A stretch of DNA of 37,088 nt from positions 1-37,088 of the forward strand of contig CALBOV010000020.1 of assembly GCA_937896565.1 (NCBI GenBank), in the 5' to 3' direction. The stretch is from an uncultured Salinisphaerales bacterium (GTDB taxonomy: Bacteria; Pseudomonadota; Gammaproteobacteria; Nevskiales; OUC007). How positions within the stretch are numbered: position 1 is the first letter of the stretch; the number at the start of each line of letters is the position of its first letter. The notes under the pieces are model-generated. The model did not search any database. It saw only the letters and a program-made list of their open reading frames with translations, and was not told the DNA's origin. The position numbers and the translations under genes are program-made. This document shows positions 17,344 through 25,750 of this stretch, in pieces.

Positions 17344-17370
17344 TTGACAAACGTCATTTTTATGACGAGG
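17344..17370 (+). promoter_or_regulatory. Putative operator/promoter, copy 3 of the TTGACAAA element (before the diheme cytochrome gene)
   Basis: TTGACAAACGTCATT starts at 17344. It holds TGAC-AAAC-GTCA followed six bases on by TGAC. CGTCAT-TTTT-ATGACG is also a perfect dyad (17351-17366). It aligns base for base with the element at 13289 over 27 positions. It lies 14 bp after the SDR stop and about 95 bp before the cytochrome start, so it probably drives that gene. Confidence 0.6.
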
Positions 17371-17372
17371 CT

Positions 17373-17410
17373 TGTTTCAAGATGAAACATCGTCGGGTTC
17401 TCCGACGATG
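17373..17410 (+). promoter_or_regulatory. Two adjoining inverted repeats in the leader of the diheme cytochrome gene
   Basis: TGTTTCA-AGA-TGAAACA (17373-17389) is a perfect 17-bp dyad. Directly after it, CATCGTCGG (17388-17396) and CCGACGATG (17402-17410) form a perfect 9-bp stem with loop GTTCT. The two share two bases, so as RNA they would compete. There is no T-run, so it is not a normal intrinsic terminator. It could be an operator plus an mRNA-stabilising or translation-controlling hairpin about 30 bases before the start. Confidence 0.55.
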
Positions 17411-17439
17411 CAACCGATGATTGCTACAGGGAGGTAGCG

Positions 17440-19509
17440 ATGCAACGTGCATGGTGGGGTGTTGCGAGCGGCGCGCGAATGCGGGCGTGGGTTCCGGCGG
17501 TGCTCGCGCTGCTTGCCGCGGCGCCCGCGCAGGGGTTCGTGTTCGATGACGATCCGGATGCCTTGCTGGGGAGCAGCCGGGGCGGCACCTGGCAGTGGGA
17601 TTACTGCGTCGGCAAGCCCGACGCCACGCCGGTCCCGGTTGACCCGCGCACGTTGGTGCAGCCCGGCGTCAGTGATGGCAAGGCGGTTCACTTCAATACC
17701 CGCTGGGCCGAGTGCCATGTCGATCCCGAGCTGGTTCAGGAGCATGGCCATCCGGAGACCTGCGGCGGACTGCGAGACCAGTTCGAAGCTGGCGCGAGGC
17801 TGATGGACACCGGCGGCGAGGGTGTCGCGGCGCTGTTCGCAGGCGATAACTACCACGATGCCGAGGCCGCGGGCGGGGTCTCGACATTCAGCGCGACGCA
17901 GTACAACAAGCTCTGGCAGATCTGGGGTGGTTTCTTCGCCCGTCCCGGGAATTTCGACCAGCTGGTGGCCCAGCGCTACGGATCGGGGTTCTCCCAGGGG
18001 CGCAATCCCTATCCGCTGCCCGGGGAAAACCCCAACGCCACCGATGGCGGCAGCGGTCAGCTGCCCGAGATGTTCACCCAGCTGCGCGAGCCGGATGGTT
18101 CCTGGAGCGGCCGGATCGGGGTCACCTGTCACGGTTGTCACAGCGGCGAGGTGGGTACCCCGGCGGATGGCCCGGGCCTGGGATTCCAGTTCGGCGGCTC
18201 CAGCGCCACTGACCTGAATCTGTTCCTCCGTGACATGGCGCCGCTGGGTTACATGGCGTCTGGTGCCATGCCGCTGAACCTGACCCAGGCGCGCGGCACC
18301 AACAATGCCAGCGCGGTCAATATCGCCTTCCTGTTTCCGGACGAGGGATACCCGACGCCGGAGGGTTTTTTCCACATTGCCGGTTCCGGTTCCACCGGAA
18401 GCATGGATTCGCCGAACTGGTGGAACATGGGGCACCGCCCGCAGAAATTCGTCGACGGCTTGTTCCCGATGGATTCCCCACGGGTGGACTCGGTGTTCTA
18501 TACCCCGTTCTTCGGCCTGTTCGGCGGAACGGCGGGCCCCTGGGGCGAGGCGGGTCAGGACTGGATGCGAGAGCACGGTCCGGAGATCAATCGCTGGGCG
18601 GAATCACTGAAGGCTCCGGCCTATCCATTCCCGGTCGACACCGCGCTGGCTGAACAGGGTGCGGTGCTGTTCCACGAACTGGACCTGTGGGCGCCCGAGC
18701 GCGACAACTCCGTTCGCGCGCCGGAAGGCAATGGCTCCTGCGCAGGCTGTCACGGCGCCTACGCGCCGCGCTATGTGAACGATCCGGACTACCTGGCGAC
18801 GCCGCTGCTGGAAGGCATGGCGGGCTACATCGTTCCGCTGGAGATCATCGGTACGGACGAGCGACGGGTGCTGACCAACACCGAGGGCATGCAGCAGGCT
18901 GGGGCGGACAACTTCTTCGGCTATCCGCCGACCAAGGGTAGCGAGGAGGACTGCGGGCCGCAGAACCAGGAGCGGCTGCGCGGCGATCGGGAGCTGGGCT
19001 ACCTGGCCCAGCCGCTGTATGGCGTCTGGGCATCGGCGCCGTATTTCCACAACGGTTCCGTGCCCAACATCTGGGAGGTGCTGAAGCCGGAGGATCGCTA
19101 TCCGATCTGGCGCCGCAAGTCGGCCCCGAAGCCGGCGGGCTCACCGTATTCGGTGGTCATGGGTTTCGACACGAATCTTCAGCGCGCCTATGACACGGAA
19201 AAGCTGGGTTGGGACTACGATCGGATCAACTGCACGTTCTATCCGCCGATGGTGCAGCCGGAGTTCAACTGCAGCATCTGGAATATCGAACAGACACCGT
19301 ATCCGCAGCAGGCTCTGAACAGCTACTACGCCAGCATTACCGGTGCCTGGAACATCAGCTATCCGCCCATCGTGACGCAAAGCGACATGGAAAACCGCAA
19401 GATCATGAACACGCATCTGTACAGTCAGGGCAACGCGGGGCACGAATTCACGTCGGTGCTGACCGATGCGGAACGGCGGGCCATCATCGAGTACCTCAAG
19501 ACGCTCTGA
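17440..19509 (+). CDS. Exported diheme c-type cytochrome, RoxA/RoxB-like (rubber oxygenase / MauG superfamily)
   Basis: 689 residues with a signal peptide (VPAVLALLAAAPAQG) and a strong site (GGGAGG). Two heme c motifs are present: C230-HG-C233-H234 and C434-AG-C437-H438. Size (~70 kDa), two motifs about 200 residues apart and the long N-terminal extension match RoxA/RoxB, which cleave poly(cis-1,4-isoprene) outside the cell. Ordinary diheme peroxidases are ~330-450 residues. Other marks are NPYPLPGENPN before heme 1 and APYFHNGSVPNIWEVLKPEDR after heme 2, a segment common in this superfamily. Four further Cys (DCGP, NCTF, FNCS and others) may form disulfides. I cannot verify the RoxA distal Phe without alignment. 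It could instead oxidise another unsaturated lipid. Monocistronic, with its own promoter region. Confidence 0.72.
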   Translation: MQRAWWGVASGARMRAWVPAVLALLAAAPAQGFVFDDDPDALLGSSRGGTWQWDYCVGKPDATPVPVDPRTLVQPGVSDGKAVHFNTRWAECHVDPELVQEHGHPETCGGLRDQFEAGARLMDTGGEGVAALFAGDNYHDAEAAGGVSTFSATQYNKLWQIWGGFFARPGNFDQLVAQRYGSGFSQGRNPYPLPGENPNATDGGSGQLPEMFTQLREPDGSWSGRIGVTCHGCHSGEVGTPADGPGLGFQFGGSSATDLNLFLRDMAPLGYMASGAMPLNLTQARGTNNASAVNIAFLFPDEGYPTPEGFFHIAGSGSTGSMDSPNWWNMGHRPQKFVDGLFPMDSPRVDSVFYTPFFGLFGGTAGPWGEAGQDWMREHGPEINRWAESLKAPAYPFPVDTALAEQGAVLFHELDLWAPERDNSVRAPEGNGSCAGCHGAYAPRYVNDPDYLATPLLEGMAGYIVPLEIIGTDERRVLTNTEGMQQAGADNFFGYPPTKGSEEDCGPQNQERLRGDRELGYLAQPLYGVWASAPYFHNGSVPNIWEVLKPEDRYPIWRRKSAPKPAGSPYSVVMGFDTNLQRAYDTEKLGWDYDRINCTFYPPMVQPEFNCSIWNIEQTPYPQQALNSYYASITGAWNISYPPIVTQSDMENRKIMNTHLYSQGNAGHEFTSVLTDAERRAIIEYLKTL

Positions 19510-19596
19510 GCCCTGATCCCGGTTCCGCCGACACTCGGGGTCGGCATGATCGTCGGATGAATCGCCGGCGGCGCCGCCCGCCGGCGTCCCGGTGTG

Positions 19597-20502
19597 TCAG
19601 CCGGCCGCCATCTCCTGCGTCAGGCTCATGATGTCGCGCCGGGGCGGTGCCCCGAACTGGCGGCTGTACTCGCGGCTGAACTGTGAGGGGCTCTCGTAAC
19701 CGACCTCGAAGGCCGCTCTGGACGCGTCGAGATGTTCCGTCAGCATCAGCCGGCGCGCTTCGTTCAGACGCATCCGCTTCTGGTATTGAAGCGGGCTCAT
19801 GGCGGTCGTCGCGCGAAAGTGGTGGTGGAACGCGGAGAGGCTGAGCCCCGCCTTGCTCGCCAGCTCATCCATTTTCACGGGGCGGCTGTAGTTGTTCTTC
19901 AGCCAGTCGATGGCTCGTGAGATCTGGTAGCTGTGGTTGCCGGCGGTGGTGATCTGCTGCAGCAGCGCCCGTTGCTCACCGGCGAGCAGTCGATAAAGGA
20001 TCTCCTGCTGGATGAGCGGTGCCAGTGCCGGGACGTCGTCGGGGTTTTCGAGCAGGCCGATCAGTCGCCTGAACGCATCGAGTAGCGGGTCGGAGACCGC
20101 GCTGACCGCGATGCCCGGTCCGCGTCTGGACGCGGGTGGTGGTGCGAAGTCCTGGCTCAGCATCAGCTGCGCAAGCACTTTCAGGTCGAGCTCCATCGTC
20201 AGCCCGAGGTAGGGACGTTCGCTGCTGGCCTCGATGATCTGCGTGACCACCGGGAGGTCCACGGAGGTGATCAGGAAACTGTGCGTGTCGTAGACGAAGG
20301 TTTCCTCGCCCAGGTAAAGGCGTTTTCGTCCCTGGCCAATCAGGCAGATGCTCGGCGCGAGCATGTAGCTGGTGGGATCGGTCGGGTGATCCCAGCGGTG
20401 CAGGGCGAGCCCCTGAATCGGGGTGTCATGGCGGGTCCTGCCCTCGGTCCATCGGGCAATGTCCGCGGCCAGACTCAAGTTCTCTTCGTGCGCGCTGTTC
20501 AT
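19597..20502 (-). CDS. AraC-family regulator with AraC_N domain (YqhC-like)
   Basis: 301 residues. The N-terminal cupin-like AraC_N domain (about 20-175; TPIQGLALHRWDHPTDPTSY, then SICLIGQGRKRLYLGEETF) precedes two HTH motifs (about 195-290: SRPVKMDELASKAGLSLSAF and LDASRAAFEVGYESPSQFSR). YqhC of E. coli, in this subfamily, senses aldehydes and activates an aldehyde reductase. Here the gene is divergent from the cupin-CMD/ADH/tautomerase/ADH genes, which it most likely controls through the 350-bp gap. Confidence 0.9.
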   Translation of the reverse strand: MNSAHEENLSLAADIARWTEGRTRHDTPIQGLALHRWDHPTDPTSYMLAPSICLIGQGRKRLYLGEETFVYDTHSFLITSVDLPVVTQIIEASSERPYLGLTMELDLKVLAQLMLSQDFAPPPASRRGPGIAVSAVSDPLLDAFRRLIGLLENPDDVPALAPLIQQEILYRLLAGEQRALLQQITTAGNHSYQISRAIDWLKNNYSRPVKMDELASKAGLSLSAFHHHFRATTAMSPLQYQKRMRLNEARRLMLTEHLDASRAAFEVGYESPSQFSREYSRQFGAPPRRDIMSLTQEMAAG

Positions 20503-20852
20503 CCGGTGTGTCTCGTCATCGTCACGCGATTCGGGCCCTGCTGGTCCAGCGGTATACCGCCAACCATTTGGCGAGCCTAGTCGCCAGCGTGCGCTGCGAC
20601 AAACCCCGTTCGTCGATCGCCGAAGTATCAGGCAAGAATGACGGAGGATCGGGTGAGCCGTTTCGTTGCGTGACGCGAAGATATGCAGGCTCGAGAAGCC
20701 TGGCGATCGAGGCGTCGTGACAGCCCGGGCTGCTGCCCGATTGGACGGGGTTCTGGAGGAATGGGCAATAGATCAACAGAAATCGTCTAACGGGGTTTTG
20801 GCGTCGTCTCCTACAGTGTGAACAGAGATTCGCGCTCCACAGGAGAACCCAC
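20503..20852. promoter_or_regulatory. Divergent regulatory region between araC-type gene and cupin-CMD gene
   Basis: 350 bases without a supported gene. Two similar same-strand sites, GGCAA-12-ATCG at 20631-20651 and GGCAA-13-ATCG at 20764-20785, may be AraC-type binding sites. A TACAGT (20812-20817) could be the -10 for the rightward operon, with the second site just upstream of its -35 place (which has a poor -35 sequence), as for an activator-dependent promoter. A 12-bp palindrome CAGCCCGGGCTG lies near 20722. Confidence 0.5.
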
Positions 20853-22019
20853 GTGAAGAACCGAAAGCCACTGCTGCAGGCCCTGTTCCTCGCTCTGACG
20901 GGGTGTCTGACCAAGTCCGCATACGCCGACGGGACGTCGCATGACGGGCAGACGCTGTATCCGGCCGGTTCGCAGCAATCGTTCGCCGGGCCGGATGACT
21001 ATTTCTCCGGCGACGTTGATGTCCGGCTCGTCTTTCCCGGCAACGACACCGCGGATTACTCCGGCGCCTACGTCACCTTTCAGCCGGGTGCGCGGACCGC
21101 ATGGCACCGGCATCCGGCGGGACAGCACATGATCGTGACGTCGGGCGTGGCCCTCACCGGCACCCGTGACGGACGCGTGATCCGGTTTGGAAAGGGCGAT
21201 GCTGTGTGGTGTCCGGCGGGCATCGATCACTGGCACGGCGCGACGCCCGACGCGGCGATGACGCACTTCGTCGTCACCGGCAGCCTTGATGGCGAAAACG
21301 TGGTCTGGAAAGACAAGGTGTCGGACGCCGAATACCTCGGCGGGGTGGCCCGCGGCGACCGGGGCGACGCTCCCGTTGGCGCGTTGAGCGTGCGGCATCA
21401 GGCGATCACTCCCATCGCGGCGTACACGGCGAACGGTGACATCGAATCGTTGAAGGCCGCGATTCATGCCGGCCTCGACAAGGGGCTGAGCGTCAGCGAG
21501 GTCAGGGAAGTCCAGATTCACCTCTACGCCTACGCCGGGTTTCCCCGTTCGCTCAACGGCATTGCCGCGCTGATGTCGGTGCTGGACGAGCGGGCCGCCG
21601 ACGGTATCCGCGACGAGCCGGGCATCGCCGCGCAACCCCTGCCGTCGGAGACGAACGCTCGCGATCTCGGAGAGACCGTCCAGACCCGCCTGGCCGGTGG
21701 TCCTGTTGGCGGACCGCTGTTCGATTTCGCGCCGGCGATGAATGAACTCCTGCAAAGCCATCTGTTCGGGGATTTGTTCGCCCGCGGGGTGCTGAACTAC
21801 CAGGACCGGGAGATTGCAACGCTGTCCGCGCTGGCTGCTCTGCCCGGTGTCGACTCGCAGCTTCAGGCGCATGTCCGCATCGCGACCAATGTCGGGCTGA
21901 GCGACGAGCAGCTGTCCGACCTGGTCGTGGTCCTCCGACGTTCGGTGGGCGCCTGGCCCGCCACCAGGGCGCAGCGGGCGCTGGATGCGTCCGGCGGCGG
22001 GCGTGACGACAACCCGTAA
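20853..22019 (+). CDS. Exported cupin - carboxymuconolactone decarboxylase-like protein
   Basis: 388 residues from GTG at 20853 (AGGAG upstream). The N-terminus LLQALFLALTGCLTKSAYA is a signal sequence. It includes a lipobox-like LTGC and also an AYA site, so it may be a lipoprotein or cleaved later. A cupin domain follows (about 60-130; TAWHRHPAGQHMIVTSG with a metal-type HxH, then PAGIDHWHGATP), then two CMD-like repeats (about 170-245 and 285-375; second has QAHVRIATNVGLSDEQL). Single CMD proteins act in protocatechuate breakdown or as AhpD-like peroxidases. Exported cupin-CMD fusions are common beside YqhC-like regulators but have no proven reaction that I know of. Confidence 0.85.
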   Translation: MKNRKPLLQALFLALTGCLTKSAYADGTSHDGQTLYPAGSQQSFAGPDDYFSGDVDVRLVFPGNDTADYSGAYVTFQPGARTAWHRHPAGQHMIVTSGVALTGTRDGRVIRFGKGDAVWCPAGIDHWHGATPDAAMTHFVVTGSLDGENVVWKDKVSDAEYLGGVARGDRGDAPVGALSVRHQAITPIAAYTANGDIESLKAAIHAGLDKGLSVSEVREVQIHLYAYAGFPRSLNGIAALMSVLDERAADGIRDEPGIAAQPLPSETNARDLGETVQTRLAGGPVGGPLFDFAPAMNELLQSHLFGDLFARGVLNYQDREIATLSALAALPGVDSQLQAHVRIATNVGLSDEQLSDLVVVLRRSVGAWPATRAQRALDASGGGRDDNP

Positions 22020-22095
22020 TCCGAATCGACATTCGCATTCGATCGGGCCGACGCGTCCCGAATGCCCATCACGAACCCAGAAGGAGGGTATTGCC

Positions 22096-23259
22096 ATGAC
22101 CCAGGAGATCGACCGGGAAAAGAGAGACTTCATGCGTGCGTCCGCGCTGGCCGGTGGCGGTTTGCTGCTATCCGGACCGGTCGTGCTGTTCGCCGCGAAC
22201 GGGCAGCCCGGGACCATCCGGTCCAGGGGCTACGCGGCCGTGGACACGTCCGGAAAACTGGTGCCGTGGACCTTCGAGCGGCGCCCGGTCGGGGATGACG
22301 ACATCCTGATCGACATCAAGTACGCAAGCATCTGCCATTCGGATATTCATCAGATGAGAGGGCACTGGGGGCCGCAGCAATACCCGCAGGTTCCCGGCCA
22401 CGAAATCGTCGGAGTGGTCACCGCCGTCGGCAAGAACGTCACCAAATTCAAGGTGGGTGATCGTGCTGGCGTGGGCTGCATGGTCGACAGCTGTCTCGAT
22501 TGCGAGCACTGCGAAATAGACCAGGAGCAGTACTGCCCGGAGACTACCTTCACCTACGGCTATCCGATGGCGTCGTCGCCGACCGGCATCTCGCAGGGCG
22601 GGTATTCGAACAACATCGTCGTGCGTGATCACTTTGCCGTGCACATTCCGGAGACGATCAGCCTTCAGGAGGCCGCTCCGCTGCTGTGCGCCGGCATCAC
22701 GACGTATTCGCCGCTCATGCGGGCCGATGTCGGCAAGGGCACGAAGGTCGGTGTCGCCGGCATTGGTGGACTCGGGCACATGGCCATCAAGCTGGCGGTT
22801 TCACGCGGCGCGGAGGTGCATGCCTTTACGACCTCGCCCTCGAAGGTCGATGACATCCGTGGTTTTGGGGTCGAGCACGTCACCGTGGTTGACGATCCGA
22901 AGGCGCTGGCCGCCCATGCGGGAACGCTGGACTACATGATTTCCACCATCCCGGTTCAGTACGACGTGGCTGCCTACGCCTCGGTCGTCAGGCCTTACGG
23001 GGCGTTCACCCAGGTCGGCATGCCCGAGCGGTTCGAACTGACGATTAACAGCATCGCGCTGTCGATCGCGCGGGTGAACTTCAACGTGTCGCTGATCGGC
23101 GGGATGAAGGAAACGCAGGAGGTGGTTGACTACTGCGCGAGCAACGGCGTGCTTCCGGAAATCCAGCTGATCAAGGCCGGGCAGATCAACGACGCCTGGG
23201 ACAAGGTCGTCAACAAGCAGGCCCGCTATCGCTACGTGATCGACGCGGCGACGTTCTGA
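22096..23259 (+). CDS. Zinc-type NAD(P)-dependent alcohol dehydrogenase with a Tat-like leader
   Basis: 387 residues from ATG at 22096 with an excellent site (AAGGAGGGT). The body is a cinnamyl-alcohol/YahK-type [16 protein letters not shown] (catalytic Cys/His), [12 protein letters not shown], structural-zinc Cys cluster [20 protein letters not shown], and the nucleotide fold [17 protein letters not shown]. Unlike cytosolic relatives, it begins with about 35 extra residues ([20 protein letters not shown], then SGPVVLFAA) that look like a Tat leader with Lys-Arg instead of Arg-Arg. If exported, its cofactor supply is puzzling. It may have kept a vestigial leader. Part of the operon controlled by the divergent AraC gene. 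Confidence 0.9.
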   Translation: MTQEIDREKRDFMRASALAGGGLLLSGPVVLFAANGQPGTIRSRGYAAVDTSGKLVPWTFERRPVGDDDILIDIKYASICHSDIHQMRGHWGPQQYPQVPGHEIVGVVTAVGKNVTKFKVGDRAGVGCMVDSCLDCEHCEIDQEQYCPETTFTYGYPMASSPTGISQGGYSNNIVVRDHFAVHIPETISLQEAAPLLCAGITTYSPLMRADVGKGTKVGVAGIGGLGHMAIKLAVSRGAEVHAFTTSPSKVDDIRGFGVEHVTVVDDPKALAAHAGTLDYMISTIPVQYDVAAYASVVRPYGAFTQVGMPERFELTINSIALSIARVNFNVSLIGGMKETQEVVDYCASNGVLPEIQLIKAGQINDAWDKVVNKQARYRYVIDAATF

Positions 23260-23327
23260 GTGGCCACGTCGCTCGTGTCGACCGCCTGAATCGCCGCCCG
23301 AACTCGCCGCAGCACCAAGGAGCCACC

Positions 23328-23555
23328 ATGCCACACGTCATCGTCAAACTCTGGCCCGGAAAATCGGAAGACCAGAAGCAGCGCCTGGCCGACGCCATCA
23401 CGCGGGATGTGATGCAAGAGCTCGGCTGCGGACCGGACTCCGTGTCCGTCGCCATGGAGGAAGTCGACCCTGGCGACTGGACCGAGCAGGTCTACCGGCC
23501 GGATATCGAGCGGGGCAGTGGACGGCTTTACAAGAAACCGGGCTACCGCCCGTAA
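23328..23555 (+). CDS. 4-oxalocrotonate tautomerase-family protein
   Basis: 75 residues from ATG at 23328 (AAGGAG upstream). After loss of Met the protein begins with Pro1 ([20 protein letters not shown]), the catalytic base of the 4-OT superfamily. C-terminal half: [20 protein letters not shown]. Length fits the PptA/YdcE-like branch. It would interconvert keto and enol forms, or act on unsaturated carbonyls. Set between two ADH genes, it fits an aldehyde/electrophile-handling unit. Confidence 0.9.
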   Translation: MPHVIVKLWPGKSEDQKQRLADAITRDVMQELGCGPDSVSVAMEEVDPGDWTEQVYRPDIERGSGRLYKKPGYRP

Positions 23556-23577
23556 CCCACTTTCACAGGAGAATCCG

Positions 23578-24594
23578 ATGAAAGCGACTGTCATGTATGG
23601 CCCGAGGGACGTCCGGTTCGAGGATCGACCCGATCCCGAGCTGATGAAACCCACCGATGCCATCATCCGTCTGGCCGCGACCAGTGTTTGCGGTTCCGAC
23701 CTGTGGCCCTATCGCGGGCTTCAACCCACGGACGAACCCACCCCGATGGGTCATGAGTACTGTGGCGTGGTCGAGGAGGTCGGGCGTGACGTCAAGACCC
23801 TACGGCCTGGCCAGTTCGTCGTCGGCTCGTTCTTCGCCTCCGACAACAGCTGTCCGGTCTGCCAGTACGGCTACCAGACCTCGTGCCAGCAAACCGAGTT
23901 CGTGGGCGGCGCGCAGGCTCCGTATCTGCGGGTGCCGCTGGCGGACGGCACGCTGGTCGCCGTTGCCGAGACTCCGGATGCCGCCTTCATCCCGAGCCTG
24001 CAGGCCGTGTCGGATGTGCTGGGCACCGGCTGGTTCGCCGCCAGGGCCGCCAATGTCCAGCCCGGCTCGACGACCGTGGTCGTGGGCGACGGCGCGGTGG
24101 GGCTGCTCGGGGTGCTGTCCGCCAGGCAGATGGGCGCCGAGCGCATCATCGCCATGAGCCGGCACGCGCCCCGCCAGGCGCTGGCCCGGGAATTCGGCGC
24201 CACCGACGTCATCACCGAACGGGGCGACGAGGGCGTCGCCCGGATCATGGACATGACCGGAGGCCTTGGCGCCGATTCGGTGCTGGAATGCGTTGGCACG
24301 CAGGAGTCGATGATGCAGGCGATTCACGCGGCGCGCCCCGGCGGGCATGTCGGTTATGTCGGGGTGCCGCATGGGGTGACGCTGGATGGCCAGCAGCTGT
24401 TCTTCGAGCACGTGCATCTGCACGGTGGGCCGGCGCCCGTGCGCCAGTACCTGCCGGAACTGATCGATCTCGTCCTGGACGGTGCGATCAACCCGGGCAA
24501 GGTGTTTGATCTGACGTTGCCGCTCGATCAGGTCGCGGAGGGCTACCGGGCGATGGACGAGCGGATCGCCATCAAGGCGTTGCTCATGCCGTAG
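23578..24594 (+). CDS. Zinc-type alcohol dehydrogenase (MDR family)
   Basis: 338 residues from ATG at 23578 (AGGAG upstream). Catalytic zinc region VCGSDLWPYRG and MGHEYCGVVEEVG. The structural-zinc lobe is reduced (NSCPVCQYGYQTSCQQ, three Cys seen). Nucleotide-binding VVVGDGAVGLLGVLSARQMGA. It resembles the Tdh/formaldehyde-dehydrogenase-like MDR branch. No leader, so cytosolic, unlike the ADH two genes upstream. Last gene of the rightward unit. Its stop is 46 bases before the end of the facing AraC-type gene. Confidence 0.9.
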   Translation: MKATVMYGPRDVRFEDRPDPELMKPTDAIIRLAATSVCGSDLWPYRGLQPTDEPTPMGHEYCGVVEEVGRDVKTLRPGQFVVGSFFASDNSCPVCQYGYQTSCQQTEFVGGAQAPYLRVPLADGTLVAVAETPDAAFIPSLQAVSDVLGTGWFAARAANVQPGSTTVVVGDGAVGLLGVLSARQMGAERIIAMSRHAPRQALAREFGATDVITERGDEGVARIMDMTGGLGADSVLECVGTQESMMQAIHAARPGGHVGYVGVPHGVTLDGQQLFFEHVHLHGGPAPVRQYLPELIDLVLDGAINPGKVFDLTLPLDQVAEGYRAMDERIAIKALLMP

Positions 24595-24640
24595 CACCCG
24601 TGGTTGTCCCGGCCCGCGCTACGCGGTTGCCGGGGTGACC

Positions 24641-25696
24641 TCAGTGGGGGCGGGCGTCGGGGTTCTTGCGGAACTCGCCCGGCGACATCCGCTTCCAGCG
24701 GCGGAACGCCGCGACGAAGGCGGACGGCTCGGTGTAACCAAGGCGCTCGGCCACCTCTGCCAGCTTCATCTGCGTGGAGCTCAGCAGTTCCTCGGCCAGC
24801 GTCTGGCGCACTTCGTCGACCAGGCCCCGGTAGCTCACACCCTCGCTGCGCAGATGGCGGCGCAGGGTGCGCGACCCCATGTGCATTTCCTCCGCCAGTT
24901 CCTCGATGGACGGCATCGTGGCCGGTGAGCGCAGCAGTCGGTTTCGAACCCGTCCAGCGTAGCCGGACCGCATGCGGCGGCGGGCCAGCAGTTGTCGGCA
25001 TTGCTCCTCGCACATGCGCGCCATCTGCGGGTCCGCCTGTGGCAGCGGGGCGTCCAGGTCCCGGGCGGCCAGCAGGATCGCATTGCGGCGGGCACCGTAG
25101 ACGGGCTTCACCCCGCAGAGCTTTTCCAGGCGACGGGCGTAGGACGGCTGGGGAAAGCGGAACTGGGCCTCCAGCGTGTGGAATCCGCCCGGGCGCAGTT
25201 CCCAGGCCGCCGCCGCCCAGGCGGCGAAATCGCGTTCGACGAGAAACTGGCGCAAATCCTCGGGGATGGTGCTGTCGTCGAGCACGATGCGCAGGTTGCC
25301 GCCGCTGCTTTCCAGTCGGTAGCGAGCGAGGGCATAGCTCAGGTCGAGGTAGCGCACGGCCAGGCGCGCGGCGCTGCGGAACGTCGAACTGCTCAGCAGC
25401 GCATAGCCCCAGATGCCGTAGGTGGAGAGCCGGTAGCGCAGGCCCACGTCCAGTCCGCAGAACGGTTGATCGCGCAGGCCGTGAACCAGGTTGCGGATGA
25501 TCGCCAGTTCCTGCGTCGTGCTGATCTCGGTGTCCGGATCGAACAACAGATCCGGCTGCAGGTCCGTTCCCCGCAGGCAGGCGGCCTCCGTCAGCCCGTG
25601 TTCCCGCGCGAAGCGGAACATGATCTGCGCGCTGGCCGCCGGACGGAGCAACTCGTCTCCCGGCGACGCCGTGGCTGCTTCCGTGCCTGGATCCAT
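24641..25696 (-). CDS. AraC-family regulator with Arabinose_bd-type N-domain (OruR-like)
   Basis: 351 residues. The N-terminal sensing domain (about 25-215; AREHGLTEAACLRGTDLQPDLL, YGIWGYALLSSSTFRSA) is the type found in OruR/ArgR-like AraC proteins that respond to small acids or acyl compounds. The C-terminal HTH pair is at about 245-345 (MPSIEELAEEMHMGSRTLRR, LAEVAERLGYTEPSAFVAAF). It is divergent from the thiolase/FadJ/ALDH/ECH genes and is their likely regulator. The start ATG at 25696 has a weak ribosome site. Confidence 0.9.
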   Translation of the reverse strand: MDPGTEAATASPGDELLRPAASAQIMFRFAREHGLTEAACLRGTDLQPDLLFDPDTEISTTQELAIIRNLVHGLRDQPFCGLDVGLRYRLSTYGIWGYALLSSSTFRSAARLAVRYLDLSYALARYRLESSGGNLRIVLDDSTIPEDLRQFLVERDFAAWAAAAWELRPGGFHTLEAQFRFPQPSYARRLEKLCGVKPVYGARRNAILLAARDLDAPLPQADPQMARMCEEQCRQLLARRRMRSGYAGRVRNRLLRSPATMPSIEELAEEMHMGSRTLRRHLRSEGVSYRGLVDEVRQTLAEELLSSTQMKLAEVAERLGYTEPSAFVAAFRRWKRMSPGEFRKNPDARPH

Positions 25697-25750
25697 TTGC
25701 CGCTTTCGCCCCGCATCGCTGACTGCGATGGCCAGTGTAATTCAGCGTGG

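Noticed and set aside
11651-24594. CRISPR array, IS element or secondary-metabolite cluster
   Set aside because: No spaced repeats, transposase, or PKS/NRPS/terpene synthase motifs were found on either strand.
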